Below are positions 43,900 to 50,114 of a stretch of 64,000 nt of DNA, in pieces. Position 1 is the first letter of the stretch. Each line of letters begins with the position of its first letter. The notes beneath the pieces are model-generated. The model had not been told where the DNA came from. It made no database searches and worked only from the letters and a program-made list of their open reading frames with translations. The position numbers and the translations under genes were made by a program. Source of the DNA: JBQSUQ01 sp052384575 (GTDB lineage Bacteria; Pseudomonadota; Gammaproteobacteria; Enterobacterales; Pasteurellaceae). The stretch lies in NCBI GenBank assembly GCA_052384575.1, contig JBQSUQ010000007.1. One strand, written 5' to 3'.

Positions 43900-44385
43900 A
43901 TGAATAATCGAACTGGATTATCTTTTTTATGGCTAAGTATAATCACTTTTGTTTTAGACTTAGGGACAAAGTACTTAGTGGTAAAGAACTTTGCTCTTTA
44001 TGAAAGTGTCAATGTTCTGCCATTTTTTAACTTAACTTACGCTCGTAATACAGGAGCGGCATTTAGCTTTTTAGCTGATCATGCAGGTTGGCAGAAGTAT
44101 TTCTTTATCGCTTTAGCATTGGTAATTTCAGCCATATTAATTTATTTTCTGAAAAAAAATACCGCACTTCAGAAATTACAAAATGCAGCTTATGCGCTGA
44201 TTATTGGTGGTGCATTAGCGAATATGGCTGATCGTGCATATCATGGATTTGTTGTCGATTTCTTTGATTTTTATTGGCAAGATTGGCACTATCCAATTTT
44301 CAATGTCGCGGATATTGCTATTTGTATTGGTGCAGGATTATTGGCGCTCGATGCTTTTAAAAATGATCCGAAAAAACAAAAATAA
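43900..44385 (+). CDS. lspA: Lipoprotein signal peptidase (signal peptidase II)
   Basis: LspA cleaves diacylglyceryl-modified prolipoproteins in the inner membrane. The 161 residues (E. coli 164) have four membrane helices. The catalytic aspartates are Asp111 in NMADR and Asp138 in FNVADIAI, and NTGAAFSF lies near 50. TTTTAGGAAATT precedes the ATG. ispH follows 26 bases downstream. Confidence 0.97.
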   Translation: MNNRTGLSFLWLSIITFVLDLGTKYLVVKNFALYESVNVLPFFNLTYARNTGAAFSFLADHAGWQKYFFIALALVISAILIYFLKKNTALQKLQNAAYALIIGGALANMADRAYHGFVVDFFDFYWQDWHYPIFNVADIAICIGAGLLALDAFKNDPKKQK

Positions 44386-44411
44386 CTTAACGAATTTATT
44401 GTAATTAAAAT

Positions 44412-45356
44412 ATGAAAATCATTTTAGCAAACCCGCGAGGTTTTTGTGCGGGAGTGGATAGAGCAATTAGCATTGTGGAATTAGCACTGGAAATCCATGG
44501 TTCGCCAATTTATGTTCGTCATGAAGTGGTGCATAATCGTTTCGTAGTGAACAGTTTACGTGAACGAGGGGCAATCTTTGTAGAAGAATTAGACGAAGTG
44601 CCAGATGATTCTATCGTGATCTTCTCTGCTCATGGGGTGTCACAGGCGGTTCGCCAAGAAGCAAAACGCCGTAATCTTAAAGTGTTTGATGCAACTTGCC
44701 CTTTGGTTACAAAGGTGCATATGCAAGTAGCAAGAGCAAGCCGTAAAGGGACTAAAGCTATTTTAATCGGTCATGAAGGGCATCCAGAAGTAGAAGGCAC
44801 TATGGGGCAATATGATAATCAAGAAGGGGGTATCTTTTTGGTTGAGAATGTGGAGGATATTGCAAAGTTAGCCTTAGGAAATGACGATGATCTTACGTTT
44901 ATGACACAAACAACCTTATCCATTGATGATACTGCAGATGTGATTGAGGCGCTGAAATTAAAATATCCTAATATTCAAGGTCCACGTAAGAATGACATTT
45001 GCTATGCAACAACAAACCGTCAGCAAGCTGTGCGCGAATTAGCACAGCAATCGGATTTAGTGATTGTTGTTGGCTCAAAGAACTCTTCAAATTCTAATCG
45101 ATTAGCCGAATTGGCGGAACGTTTGGGAACGCCTGCTAAGTTACTCGACGAGGCAAATGATATTGATCCTGATTGGTTGCAAAATGTGAAAACAATTGGT
45201 TTAACTGCGGGTGCCTCTGCACCAGAAGTTCTAGTGCAATCAGTGATAAGCCGATTAAAAGAATTGGGTGCGACCGTAGTAGAAGAATTACAGGGGTGTG
45301 AAGAAAATACGGTTTTTGAAGTACCTAAAGAATTACGTATTAAAGAAGTACATTAA
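44412..45356 (+). CDS. ispH: 4-hydroxy-3-methylbut-2-enyl diphosphate reductase
   Basis: IspH (LytB) performs the last step of the MEP isoprenoid pathway, giving IPP and DMAPP, with a 4Fe-4S cluster. The 314 residues (E. coli 316) have the three cluster cysteines at 12 (RGFCAGV), 96 (DATCPLV) and 197 (DICYAT), the conserved EVVHN near 38 and GSKNSSNSNRL near 222. It follows lspA, as in E. coli and H. influenzae, and converges on rplI across a shared palindromic terminator. Confidence 0.98.
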   Translation: MKIILANPRGFCAGVDRAISIVELALEIHGSPIYVRHEVVHNRFVVNSLRERGAIFVEELDEVPDDSIVIFSAHGVSQAVRQEAKRRNLKVFDATCPLVTKVHMQVARASRKGTKAILIGHEGHPEVEGTMGQYDNQEGGIFLVENVEDIAKLALGNDDDLTFMTQTTLSIDDTADVIEALKLKYPNIQGPRKNDICYATTNRQQAVRELAQQSDLVIVVGSKNSSNSNRLAELAERLGTPAKLLDEANDIDPDWLQNVKTIGLTAGASAPEVLVQSVISRLKELGATVVEELQGCEENTVFEVPKELRIKEVH

Positions 45357-45363
45357 ATAATAA

Positions 45364-45387
45364 AAAACCCAGCATATGCTGGGTTTT
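45364..45387. terminator. Bidirectional terminator between ispH and rplI
   Basis: A perfect 24-base palindrome, AAAACCCAGCAT and its complement, with T on one side and A on the other, so it can terminate both converging transcripts. Confidence 0.92.
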
Positions 45388-45404
45388 ATCTATATGTTTA
45401 GCTA

Positions 45405-45854
45405 TTATTCTGCAACAACTACAACATTTAATGTTGCGAATACTTCGCCATGAAGTTGGAAACGAACTTCGTGATCACCAGTAGTACGTAATGGACCTGT
45501 TGATAAACGAACTTCAGATTTCGCTACTTGAACGCCTGCTGCTGTTACAGCTTCAGCTACATCGCGAGTAGTGATAGAACCGAATAAACGACCTTCATCA
45601 CCTGCTTTAGAAACGATAGTTACATTTTCTAACGCTGCGATTTGTGCTGCACGAGCTTGTGCTTCTGCTAAAGAAGCTGCTGCTTTTGCTTCAAGTTCTG
45701 CACGACGTGCTTCAAAGTGTTCAATGTTTGCTTTAGTTGCCATAACTGCTTTACCTTGTGGGATTAAGAAGTTACGAGCAAAACCTGATTTCACTTCAAC
45801 TTGATCACCTACATTACCTAGGTGAGCAATTTTATCTAATAAAATAACTTGCAT
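45405..45854 (-). CDS. rplI: 50S ribosomal protein L9
   Basis: L9 binds 23S rRNA near the L1 stalk and helps keep reading frame. The 149 residues equal the E. coli length. The N-terminal domain reads MQVILLDKIAHLGNVGDQVEVK..FARNFLIPQGKA. It is followed by the long Ala/Glu-rich connecting helix (about 45-75) and the C-terminal rRNA-binding domain. Last gene of rpsF-priB-rpsR-rplI; GGAGAC precedes the ATG 16 bases after rpsR. Confidence 0.98.
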   Translation of the reverse strand: MQVILLDKIAHLGNVGDQVEVKSGFARNFLIPQGKAVMATKANIEHFEARRAELEAKAAASLAEAQARAAQIAALENVTIVSKAGDEGRLFGSITTRDVAEAVTAAGVQVAKSEVRLSTGPLRTTGDHEVRFQLHGEVFATLNVVVVAE

Positions 45855-45870
45855 TACCGAGTCTCCTTAA

Positions 45871-46098
45871 TTACTGATGATTGTCAGTGTATGGAAGTAA
45901 CGCTAAATAGCGTGCGCGTTTGATAGCACGAGCTAATTGACGTTGATACTTCGCACGAGTACCGGTAATACGGCTTGGAACAATTTTGCCGCTCTCTGTG
46001 ATATAGTTCTTTAATGTAGCGATATCTTTGTAATCGATTTCAACTACGTTTTCCGCTGTGAAACGGCAGAACTTACGACGACGGAAATAACGTGCCAT
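45871..46098 (-). CDS. rpsR: 30S ribosomal protein S18
   Basis: S18 binds 16S rRNA as a heterodimer with S6 on the platform of the small subunit. The 75 residues equal the E. coli length, with the landmarks RRKFCRF, IDYKDIATLKNYI, GKIVPSRITGT and KRARYLALLPYTD. AGGAGACTAGCC provides the ribosome site 12 bases after priB. Together with S6 it may bind the operon leader. Confidence 0.98.
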   Translation of the reverse strand: MARYFRRRKFCRFTAENVVEIDYKDIATLKNYITESGKIVPSRITGTRAKYQRQLARAIKRARYLALLPYTDNHQ

Positions 46099-46110
46099 TT
46101 GGCTAGTCTC

Positions 46111-46437
46111 CTAATCTATAAATTCGATTTGCTCGGCATGTAATACTAATTGGTATGAACCTTTTGCGGTTCTGTGAGTATTAATAAATCCCACGACCAA
46201 AAGTTGACTGCCGACCGTAATGCTTTGAGTTTTTTGAATTAATGCATTGCCACTAATTTGAACTGGTAGTTTACACCAAGCTTGGCGCGTTAAATCTGCT
46301 TCTATTTTATTGGAACGATGTTCGAGTAAAAATTGGCAGTGTTGTACGCCATTAGGGCTTATACTTCGTTTGGGCTTTTCGGCAACTTTACCGATGAGCG
46401 ACAAACGATTATCAATATTCAAATTACTCCTCAGCAT
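46111..46437 (-). CDS. priB: Primosomal replication protein N (PriB)
   Basis: PriB is a dimeric single-strand DNA-binding OB-fold protein that helps PriA restart stalled forks. The matched core runs NRLSLIGKVAEKP, ISPNGVQHCQFLLEHRS, RQAWCKLPVQISG and VLHAEQIEFID. The start is uncertain. The ATG at 46437 overlaps the end of rpsF by 14 bases and gives 108 residues. A TTG at 46422 lies just after the rpsF stop and four bases from AGGAG, and would give 103, closer to E. coli (104). The position between rpsF and rpsR is the conserved one. Confidence 0.92.
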   Translation of the reverse strand: MLRSNLNIDNRLSLIGKVAEKPKRSISPNGVQHCQFLLEHRSNKIEADLTRQAWCKLPVQISGNALIQKTQSITVGSQLLVVGFINTHRTAKGSYQLVLHAEQIEFID

Positions 46438-46804
46438 CCTCAAAATCGTTGGTTTCAACTTCAGCTAAAGCTGGACGACGTTCGTCTTTTGCTTTAACCA
46501 TTGGGGACGCTTCTGTTACGGCGTGCTTAGTACGAATAATTACGTTACGAAGAACTGCGTCATTGTAACGGAAAGTTGTTTCAAGCTCGTCGATGACTTG
46601 TTGAGGCGCTTCTACATTCATTAACACATAATGTGCTTTGTGTAATTTATTAATTGGGTACGCTAATTGACGACGACCCCAATCTTCTAAGCGATGAATT
46701 TGACCGCCAGCTTCTTTAATAGAACCTGTGTAACGTTCAATCATGCCTGGTACTTGTTCGCTTTGGTCCGGGTGAACCATAAACACGATTTCGTAGTGAC
46801 GCAT
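46424..46804 (-). CDS. rpsF: 30S ribosomal protein S6
   Basis: S6 pairs with S18 on the 30S platform. The 126 residues begin MRHYEIVFMVHPDQSEQVPGM, with EDWGRRQLAYPINKLHKAHYVLMN in the middle. They end in an acidic tail (NDFEDAEE) like the E. coli protein, whose tail receives extra glutamates from RimK. AAGGAGCAGTA precedes the ATG. First gene of the ribosomal run, with a promoter and structured leader upstream. Confidence 0.98.
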   Translation of the reverse strand: MRHYEIVFMVHPDQSEQVPGMIERYTGSIKEAGGQIHRLEDWGRRQLAYPINKLHKAHYVLMNVEAPQQVIDELETTFRYNDAVLRNVIIRTKHAVTEASPMVKAKDERRPALAEVETNDFEDAEE

Positions 46805-46926
46805 TACTGCTCCTTACGGGTTAATCAGCCTCCGGGATAGACCAGTCACCAATCTGCGGAAGCAAGGAACTAAAAATGGATGTGACTGTAGGGTGCGGAT
46901 TATACAGATTTAGCGCAGAAACTCAA
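46805..46926 (-). promoter_or_regulatory. rpsF promoter and S6:S18-type leader
   Basis: On the minus strand TTGAGT (complement of 46921-46926), 16 bases, TATAAT (complement of 46899-46904). The leader of about 90 bases holds complementary 7-mers CAGTCAC and GTGACTG (plus positions 46843-46849 and 46882-46888). Between the second of these and the rpsF ribosome site lies a GGT..CCCGGAGG..AACC segment. Known: bacterial rpsF leaders can bind the S6:S18 complex through a hairpin with a CCG bulge. Equivalence here is inferred from position and these elements. Confidence 0.5.
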
Positions 46927-46946
46927 GCAAAAGATAGTAAAAATCA

Positions 46947-47000
46947 GTAAAAAAAACACCGCACTTTTCATTCATTTGATGAACGTCTAAAAGTGCGGTG
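46947..47000 (-). terminator. Uptake-signal terminator closing the mltF operon
   Basis: A 12-bp perfect stem (46957-46968 with 46989-47000) from opposed uptake signals. The 20-base loop has an inner TTCAT/ATGAA helix. On the minus strand it runs into eight T. It separates the small basic gene from the rpsF promoter. Confidence 0.85.
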
Positions 47001-47023
47001 ATAATTTGATGTGTTTTACCTGA

Positions 47024-47176
47024 TTAATTTTTTTCTTGCACCACAAAAAAGAGGGCGTGGCGAGCAGCTAAGCGACTTTTAGCTTGCTTTAAACTACGGA
47101 TACGCACAGAACGACGTGCCTGTGATAATGCAAATGAACGGTTCTTTTTTAAATGTTTTGTACGTCTAACAGCCAT
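47024..47176 (-). CDS. Small highly basic protein, 50 residues, unknown
   Basis: The frame runs from ATG (47176-47174) to TAA (47026-47024). AAAAGGGGAG lies six bases before the ATG, a strong ribosome site. The product starts MAVRRTKHLKKNRSF and holds 9 Arg and 6 Lys in 50 residues, with a short hydrophobic patch ALFFVV near the end. It does not match L34, RMF, Sra or ArfA as I know them. It lies 24 bases downstream of the PliG-like gene, on the same strand, and just ahead of a terminator, so it reads as the last gene of the mltF operon. The charge suggests RNA, ribosome or anionic-surface binding; that is inference. Confidence 0.65.
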   Translation of the reverse strand: MAVRRTKHLKKNRSFALSQARRSVRIRSLKQAKSRLAARHALFFVVQEKN

Positions 47177-47200
47177 AATGCTCCCCTTTTATGATTGATT

Positions 47201-47554
47201 TTAATGTTGACGAATATTTAATTGATAGCTCGCACTTTCATTACGTCGTGCAGCAGCTCTGACTAAATAGACTCGAATTTTATATTTTCCATTATATTTG
47301 GCTTTTCCTTGAAAATGTTCATTTTCCATATTTGAAAAAATAGCTTGAGCATGATTTGGTTCGAACAAGCTAAAATAGATGAAACGGTTATGACTTGTTA
47401 GATCTATTTTTAATTGTTCACCTTTCTTTACTTTTAAATAATGCTCAGTAACCTGGTATCTTTTTATGTTGCCTTTGATTGTATGATTAACCTGAGCATG
47501 AGCTGAGGTTGCTAATAGGAATATAGCGGTAAAAATAGCGAATAGTTTCTTCAT
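47201..47554 (-). CDS. Putative periplasmic inhibitor of g-type lysozyme (PliG-like)
   Basis: The 117 residues begin with a Sec signal peptide (MKKLFAIFTAIFLLATSAHA, cut after residue 20). The mature part follows the layout of E. coli PliG (YcgK): an IKGNIKRYQ strand, YLKVKKGEQLKIDL, a short ..YFSLFEP turn, and the C-terminal GKYKIRVYLVRAAARRNES with SYQLNI. E. coli PliG inhibits goose-type lysozyme. The start overlaps the mltF stop by four bases (ATGA), so it is translated with a lytic transglycosylase whose fold is related to g-type lysozyme. It could protect against host lysozyme or modulate MltF. The assignment rests on visual similarity only. Confidence 0.5.
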   Translation of the reverse strand: MKKLFAIFTAIFLLATSAHAQVNHTIKGNIKRYQVTEHYLKVKKGEQLKIDLTSHNRFIYFSLFEPNHAQAIFSNMENEHFQGKAKYNGKYKIRVYLVRAAARRNESASYQLNIRQH

Positions 47555-48975
47555 TCTGATTTCTCGATAGAAAGTTGAGTTTGTTCAGCGTTTGTTTGTT
47601 GATTTTCTTGCACGCGATAGTAGTTAATGATGCTATTCATATAGCGGCGAATATTTTCAACATATTGAAAGGCTTCATATCCTCTAGCATAACCATATTT
47701 CAAATTTGCATAATAGCGTTTTTCAGCGAGAAGCGGTAAATTTTTCTTCACATCTAGCCAATTATCAGGATCGCCACCGAGATTTTTAGTTAAACGGCGG
47801 GCATCTAACATATGCCCAAGCCCCATATTATAAGCACTCAAAGCAAACCAAATACGATCTTCTTGTGGCACAGTATCCGGCACTTGAGAAATTAGCCAAT
47901 GTAAATAGCCTGAACCTGCCTTAATGCTTTGTTCAGGATCGGTTCGATCCGTAATTTTCATTCGATCTGCGGTTGCTTTTGTCAGCATCATTATGCCTCG
48001 AACGCCTGTCGGAGAAGTGGCATCTTTGTCCCAATGGGATTCTTGATAAGCAATAGCAGCAAGAAGTTGCCAATTTAAATCGCCTTGATATTTCTGAAAA
48101 AGTGCGGTGTATTTTGGCAAAATTGTCTCAATGGCGTTGGTATAAGAACGCATATCCACATAATCAAATTTGGAGAAATGGTTAAAGTATTTTTCTTCAA
48201 TTTTGGCAATGAGTCCGCTTTCTAAGGCGTTATTCATAAAATCGAGCAACGCAGCTTGTAATTCACTGTAAGAGCTATTGGGTAAATACCAATGCACAGT
48301 GGATTCATCGGTAACATCAAAGGCAACACCTAACTGGGGTTTAATTTGTTTAGCGGCTGATACATCAATGGAATTTGCAATAGTATAATCAATTTTTCCT
48401 TCCGCAAGTTGTAATAAGAGTTCTTCTTGCGTGTATTTATTTTCAACTTTCCAAGTGAGTTGAGGGTGTTTTTCCTGTTTGTTTTGTAATAATTGTTCTA
48501 ATTCAGAACCACCTGCAATAACGAGGCGACCATTTAATTGGTCTAAAGAGGTTGGACGCGCTTCACCTTTTCGGTAAACCAGTTGCCAAGAAGCTGAATA
48601 ATAGGCTGGACCAATTTGGAAGTGATCTGTTCTTTGTGGTTGATAAAACAAGTTAGCGGCAGCAATATCAATTTCATTTTTATTCAAAGCGTCAAATAAA
48701 GATTGGCTGTTATCCAACGTTTTAATTTCTAAATTCACGTCTAAATAATCAGCAAAGGCTTTGCTTAACTCATATTCTAAACCTGCTTGTCCATTGGCAT
48801 GAATAAAATAGGACACTGGGTTGTTAATAGTGCCAACAACCAAGGTTTTGCGTTCTTTTATAGCTGTGTAATGATTTGCCTCGGAACGCATAATTTGTTG
48901 CCAAGGGAAAACCATATCAATTGCCCAAAGTAATAAGGCAACTGCTGCGATAATGCGTAAAAATAATCCTTTCAT
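47551..48975 (-). CDS. mltF: Membrane-bound lytic murein transglycosylase F
   Basis: MltF cleaves peptidoglycan glycan strands with formation of 1,6-anhydroMurNAc. The 474 residues (E. coli 518) have an N-terminal membrane anchor (about 7-25). A solute-binding-type (SBP_bac_3) domain follows (about 45-265). The C-terminal GH23/SLT domain has catalytic Glu312 in AIAYQESHW, then SPTGVRGIMMLT and ALSAYNMGLGHMLDAR. An uptake signal sits at 48100. It heads an operon with the PliG-like and 50-residue genes. Confidence 0.95.
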   Translation of the reverse strand: MKGLFLRIIAAVALLLWAIDMVFPWQQIMRSEANHYTAIKERKTLVVGTINNPVSYFIHANGQAGLEYELSKAFADYLDVNLEIKTLDNSQSLFDALNKNEIDIAAANLFYQPQRTDHFQIGPAYYSASWQLVYRKGEARPTSLDQLNGRLVIAGGSELEQLLQNKQEKHPQLTWKVENKYTQEELLLQLAEGKIDYTIANSIDVSAAKQIKPQLGVAFDVTDESTVHWYLPNSSYSELQAALLDFMNNALESGLIAKIEEKYFNHFSKFDYVDMRSYTNAIETILPKYTALFQKYQGDLNWQLLAAIAYQESHWDKDATSPTGVRGIMMLTKATADRMKITDRTDPEQSIKAGSGYLHWLISQVPDTVPQEDRIWFALSAYNMGLGHMLDARRLTKNLGGDPDNWLDVKKNLPLLAEKRYYANLKYGYARGYEAFQYVENIRRYMNSIINYYRVQENQQTNAEQTQLSIEKSE

Positions 48976-49107
48976 AATGAATAAATGAAATTGTTATTTA
49001 ATCTGTTGTTCAATCTGTGATTTATAGGGAATGATTGGCATCATACTATAATCTCGATGGAATTTGGCAAAAATTCTACAACTAAAAAGGAATATGAGGG
49101 GAAAAAC

Positions 49108-49136
49108 TAGACTTCATTTCAATATTTGCATATAAT
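49108..49136 (+). promoter_or_regulatory. Promoter for tRNA-Ile2
   Basis: TAGACT (49108-49113), 17 bases, perfect TATAAT (49131-49136). An uptake signal (49139-49147) fills the space between the -10 and the tRNA, so it lies at the transcription start. Confidence 0.65.
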
Positions 49137-49154
49137 CGACCGCACTTTTCTGTT

Positions 49155-49230
49155 GCCCCCATAGCTCAGCGGTCAGAGCAGACGACTCATAATCGTTTGG
49201 TCGCTGGTTCAATCCCAGCTGGGGGCACCA
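49155..49230 (+). tRNA. ileX: tRNA-Ile2, anticodon CAT (lysidine-modified, reads AUA)
   Basis: A 76-base cloverleaf with encoded CCA: acceptor GCCCCCA/TGGGGGC, D stem GCTC/GAGC, anticodon stem GACGA/TCGTT around loop CTCATAA, T stem GCTGG/CCAGC. The CAT anticodon could mean Met. The anticodon arm, variable loop and T arm follow E. coli tRNA-Ile2 almost base for base, and the elongator Met type starts differently. It should therefore be modified by TilS (C34 to lysidine) and charged by IleS. It stands alone between mltF and rsfS. Confidence 0.9.
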
Positions 49231-49299
49231 ATTATTTCCTATCTTTCTCATCCTATGCTAAAATTCCACGTTCGAATATCCAAAAACAAATAAGAGAAT

Positions 49300-49608
49300 A
49301 TGAATTTAGTCGATTTTTTAGTGAACAAATTAGATGATTTAAAAGCCACCGAAATTCAAGCCATTGATGTGCGTGGTAAGTCTTCAATTACCGATGATAT
49401 GATAATCTGCACTGGTACTTCGAGTCGCCATGTGGCTTCCTTAGCGCAAAAGCTGATTGATGAAAGCAAACAAGCCGGTTTTGCGACTTTTGGTGAAGAA
49501 GGCAAAGCAACGGCAGATTGGATTGTGGTGGATTTTGGTCAAGCAATTGTGCATATCATGCAACAAGATAGTCGTGATATGTATCAACTTGAGAAATTGT
49601 GGGCGTAA
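49300..49608 (+). CDS. rsfS: Ribosomal silencing factor RsfS
   Basis: RsfS binds L14 on the 50S subunit and blocks subunit joining in poor growth conditions. The 102 residues (E. coli 105) contain ATEIQAIDVRGKSSITDDMIICTGTSSRH in the first half, EGKATADWIVVDFGQAIVHIM in the second and a terminal YQLEKLWA. It starts the run rsfS-rlmH-mrdA-rodA-rlpA-dacA, the same order as in E. coli. Confidence 0.97.
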   Translation: MNLVDFLVNKLDDLKATEIQAIDVRGKSSITDDMIICTGTSSRHVASLAQKLIDESKQAGFATFGEEGKATADWIVVDFGQAIVHIMQQDSRDMYQLEKLWA

Positions 49609-49624
49609 AACTTTAATAAATTTG

Positions 49625-49633
49625 ACCGCACTT
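49625..49633 (-). repeat. Uptake signal abutting the rlmH start codon
   Basis: ACCGCACTT ends one base before the rlmH ATG and occupies the place where a Shine-Dalgarno would lie. Confidence 0.9.
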
Positions 49634-49634
49634 T

Positions 49635-50102
49635 ATGAAAATACAATTAATTGCTGTTGGTACCAAAATGCCTGATTGGGTAAAAACAGGGTTTGAAGAA
49701 TATCAGCGCCGCTTTCCGAAAGATATGCCATTAGAGTTAGTGGAAATTCCTGCCGGAAAACGCGGTAAAAATGCGGATATTAAACGCATTTTAGAGCAAG
49801 AAGGCAAAGCGATGCTAACAAGCTGTGGTAAAGGCAAGATTGTGACTTTAGATATTCCTGGTAAGCCTTGGACGACAGCGCAATTAGCACAGCAATTAGA
49901 AAGTTGGAAAAATGATGGGAGAGATGTGTGCCTCTTAATTGGTGGGCCTGAAGGCTTGTCACCAGAATGTAAAGCATTGGCAGAACAAAGCTGGTCATTG
50001 TCTCCTTTAACTTTGCCACATCCGCTGGTGCGTGTTGTTGTGGCGGAAAGTTTATATCGTGCTTGGTCGTTGACGACTAATCATCCCTATCATCGAGAAT
50101 AA
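49635..50102 (+). CDS. rlmH: 23S rRNA (pseudouridine-1915-N3)-methyltransferase
   Basis: RlmH methylates pseudouridine 1915 in helix 69 of assembled 70S ribosomes. The 155 residues equal the E. coli length. They form a SPOUT fold with the knot motifs LLIGGPEGLSPECK near 103 and SLSPLTLPHPLVRVVVAESLYRAWS near 122, ending NHPYHRE. No Shine-Dalgarno precedes the ATG because an uptake signal fills that position. Translation may rely on coupling with rsfS 26 bases upstream. Confidence 0.97.
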   Translation: MKIQLIAVGTKMPDWVKTGFEEYQRRFPKDMPLELVEIPAGKRGKNADIKRILEQEGKAMLTSCGKGKIVTLDIPGKPWTTAQLAQQLESWKNDGRDVCLLIGGPEGLSPECKALAEQSWSLSPLTLPHPLVRVVVAESLYRAWSLTTNHPYHRE

Positions 50103-50114
50103 GAAATCAATTCT

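Noticed and set aside
46957..47000. Possible CRISPR-like or other repeat pair near 47 kb
   Set aside because: It consists of two opposed uptake signals forming a terminator; no regularly spaced direct repeats exist anywhere in the window.
49155..49230. Reading the CAT-anticodon tRNA as tRNA-Met
   Set aside because: Stem sequences follow tRNA-Ile2 of E. coli and not the elongator or initiator Met tRNAs.
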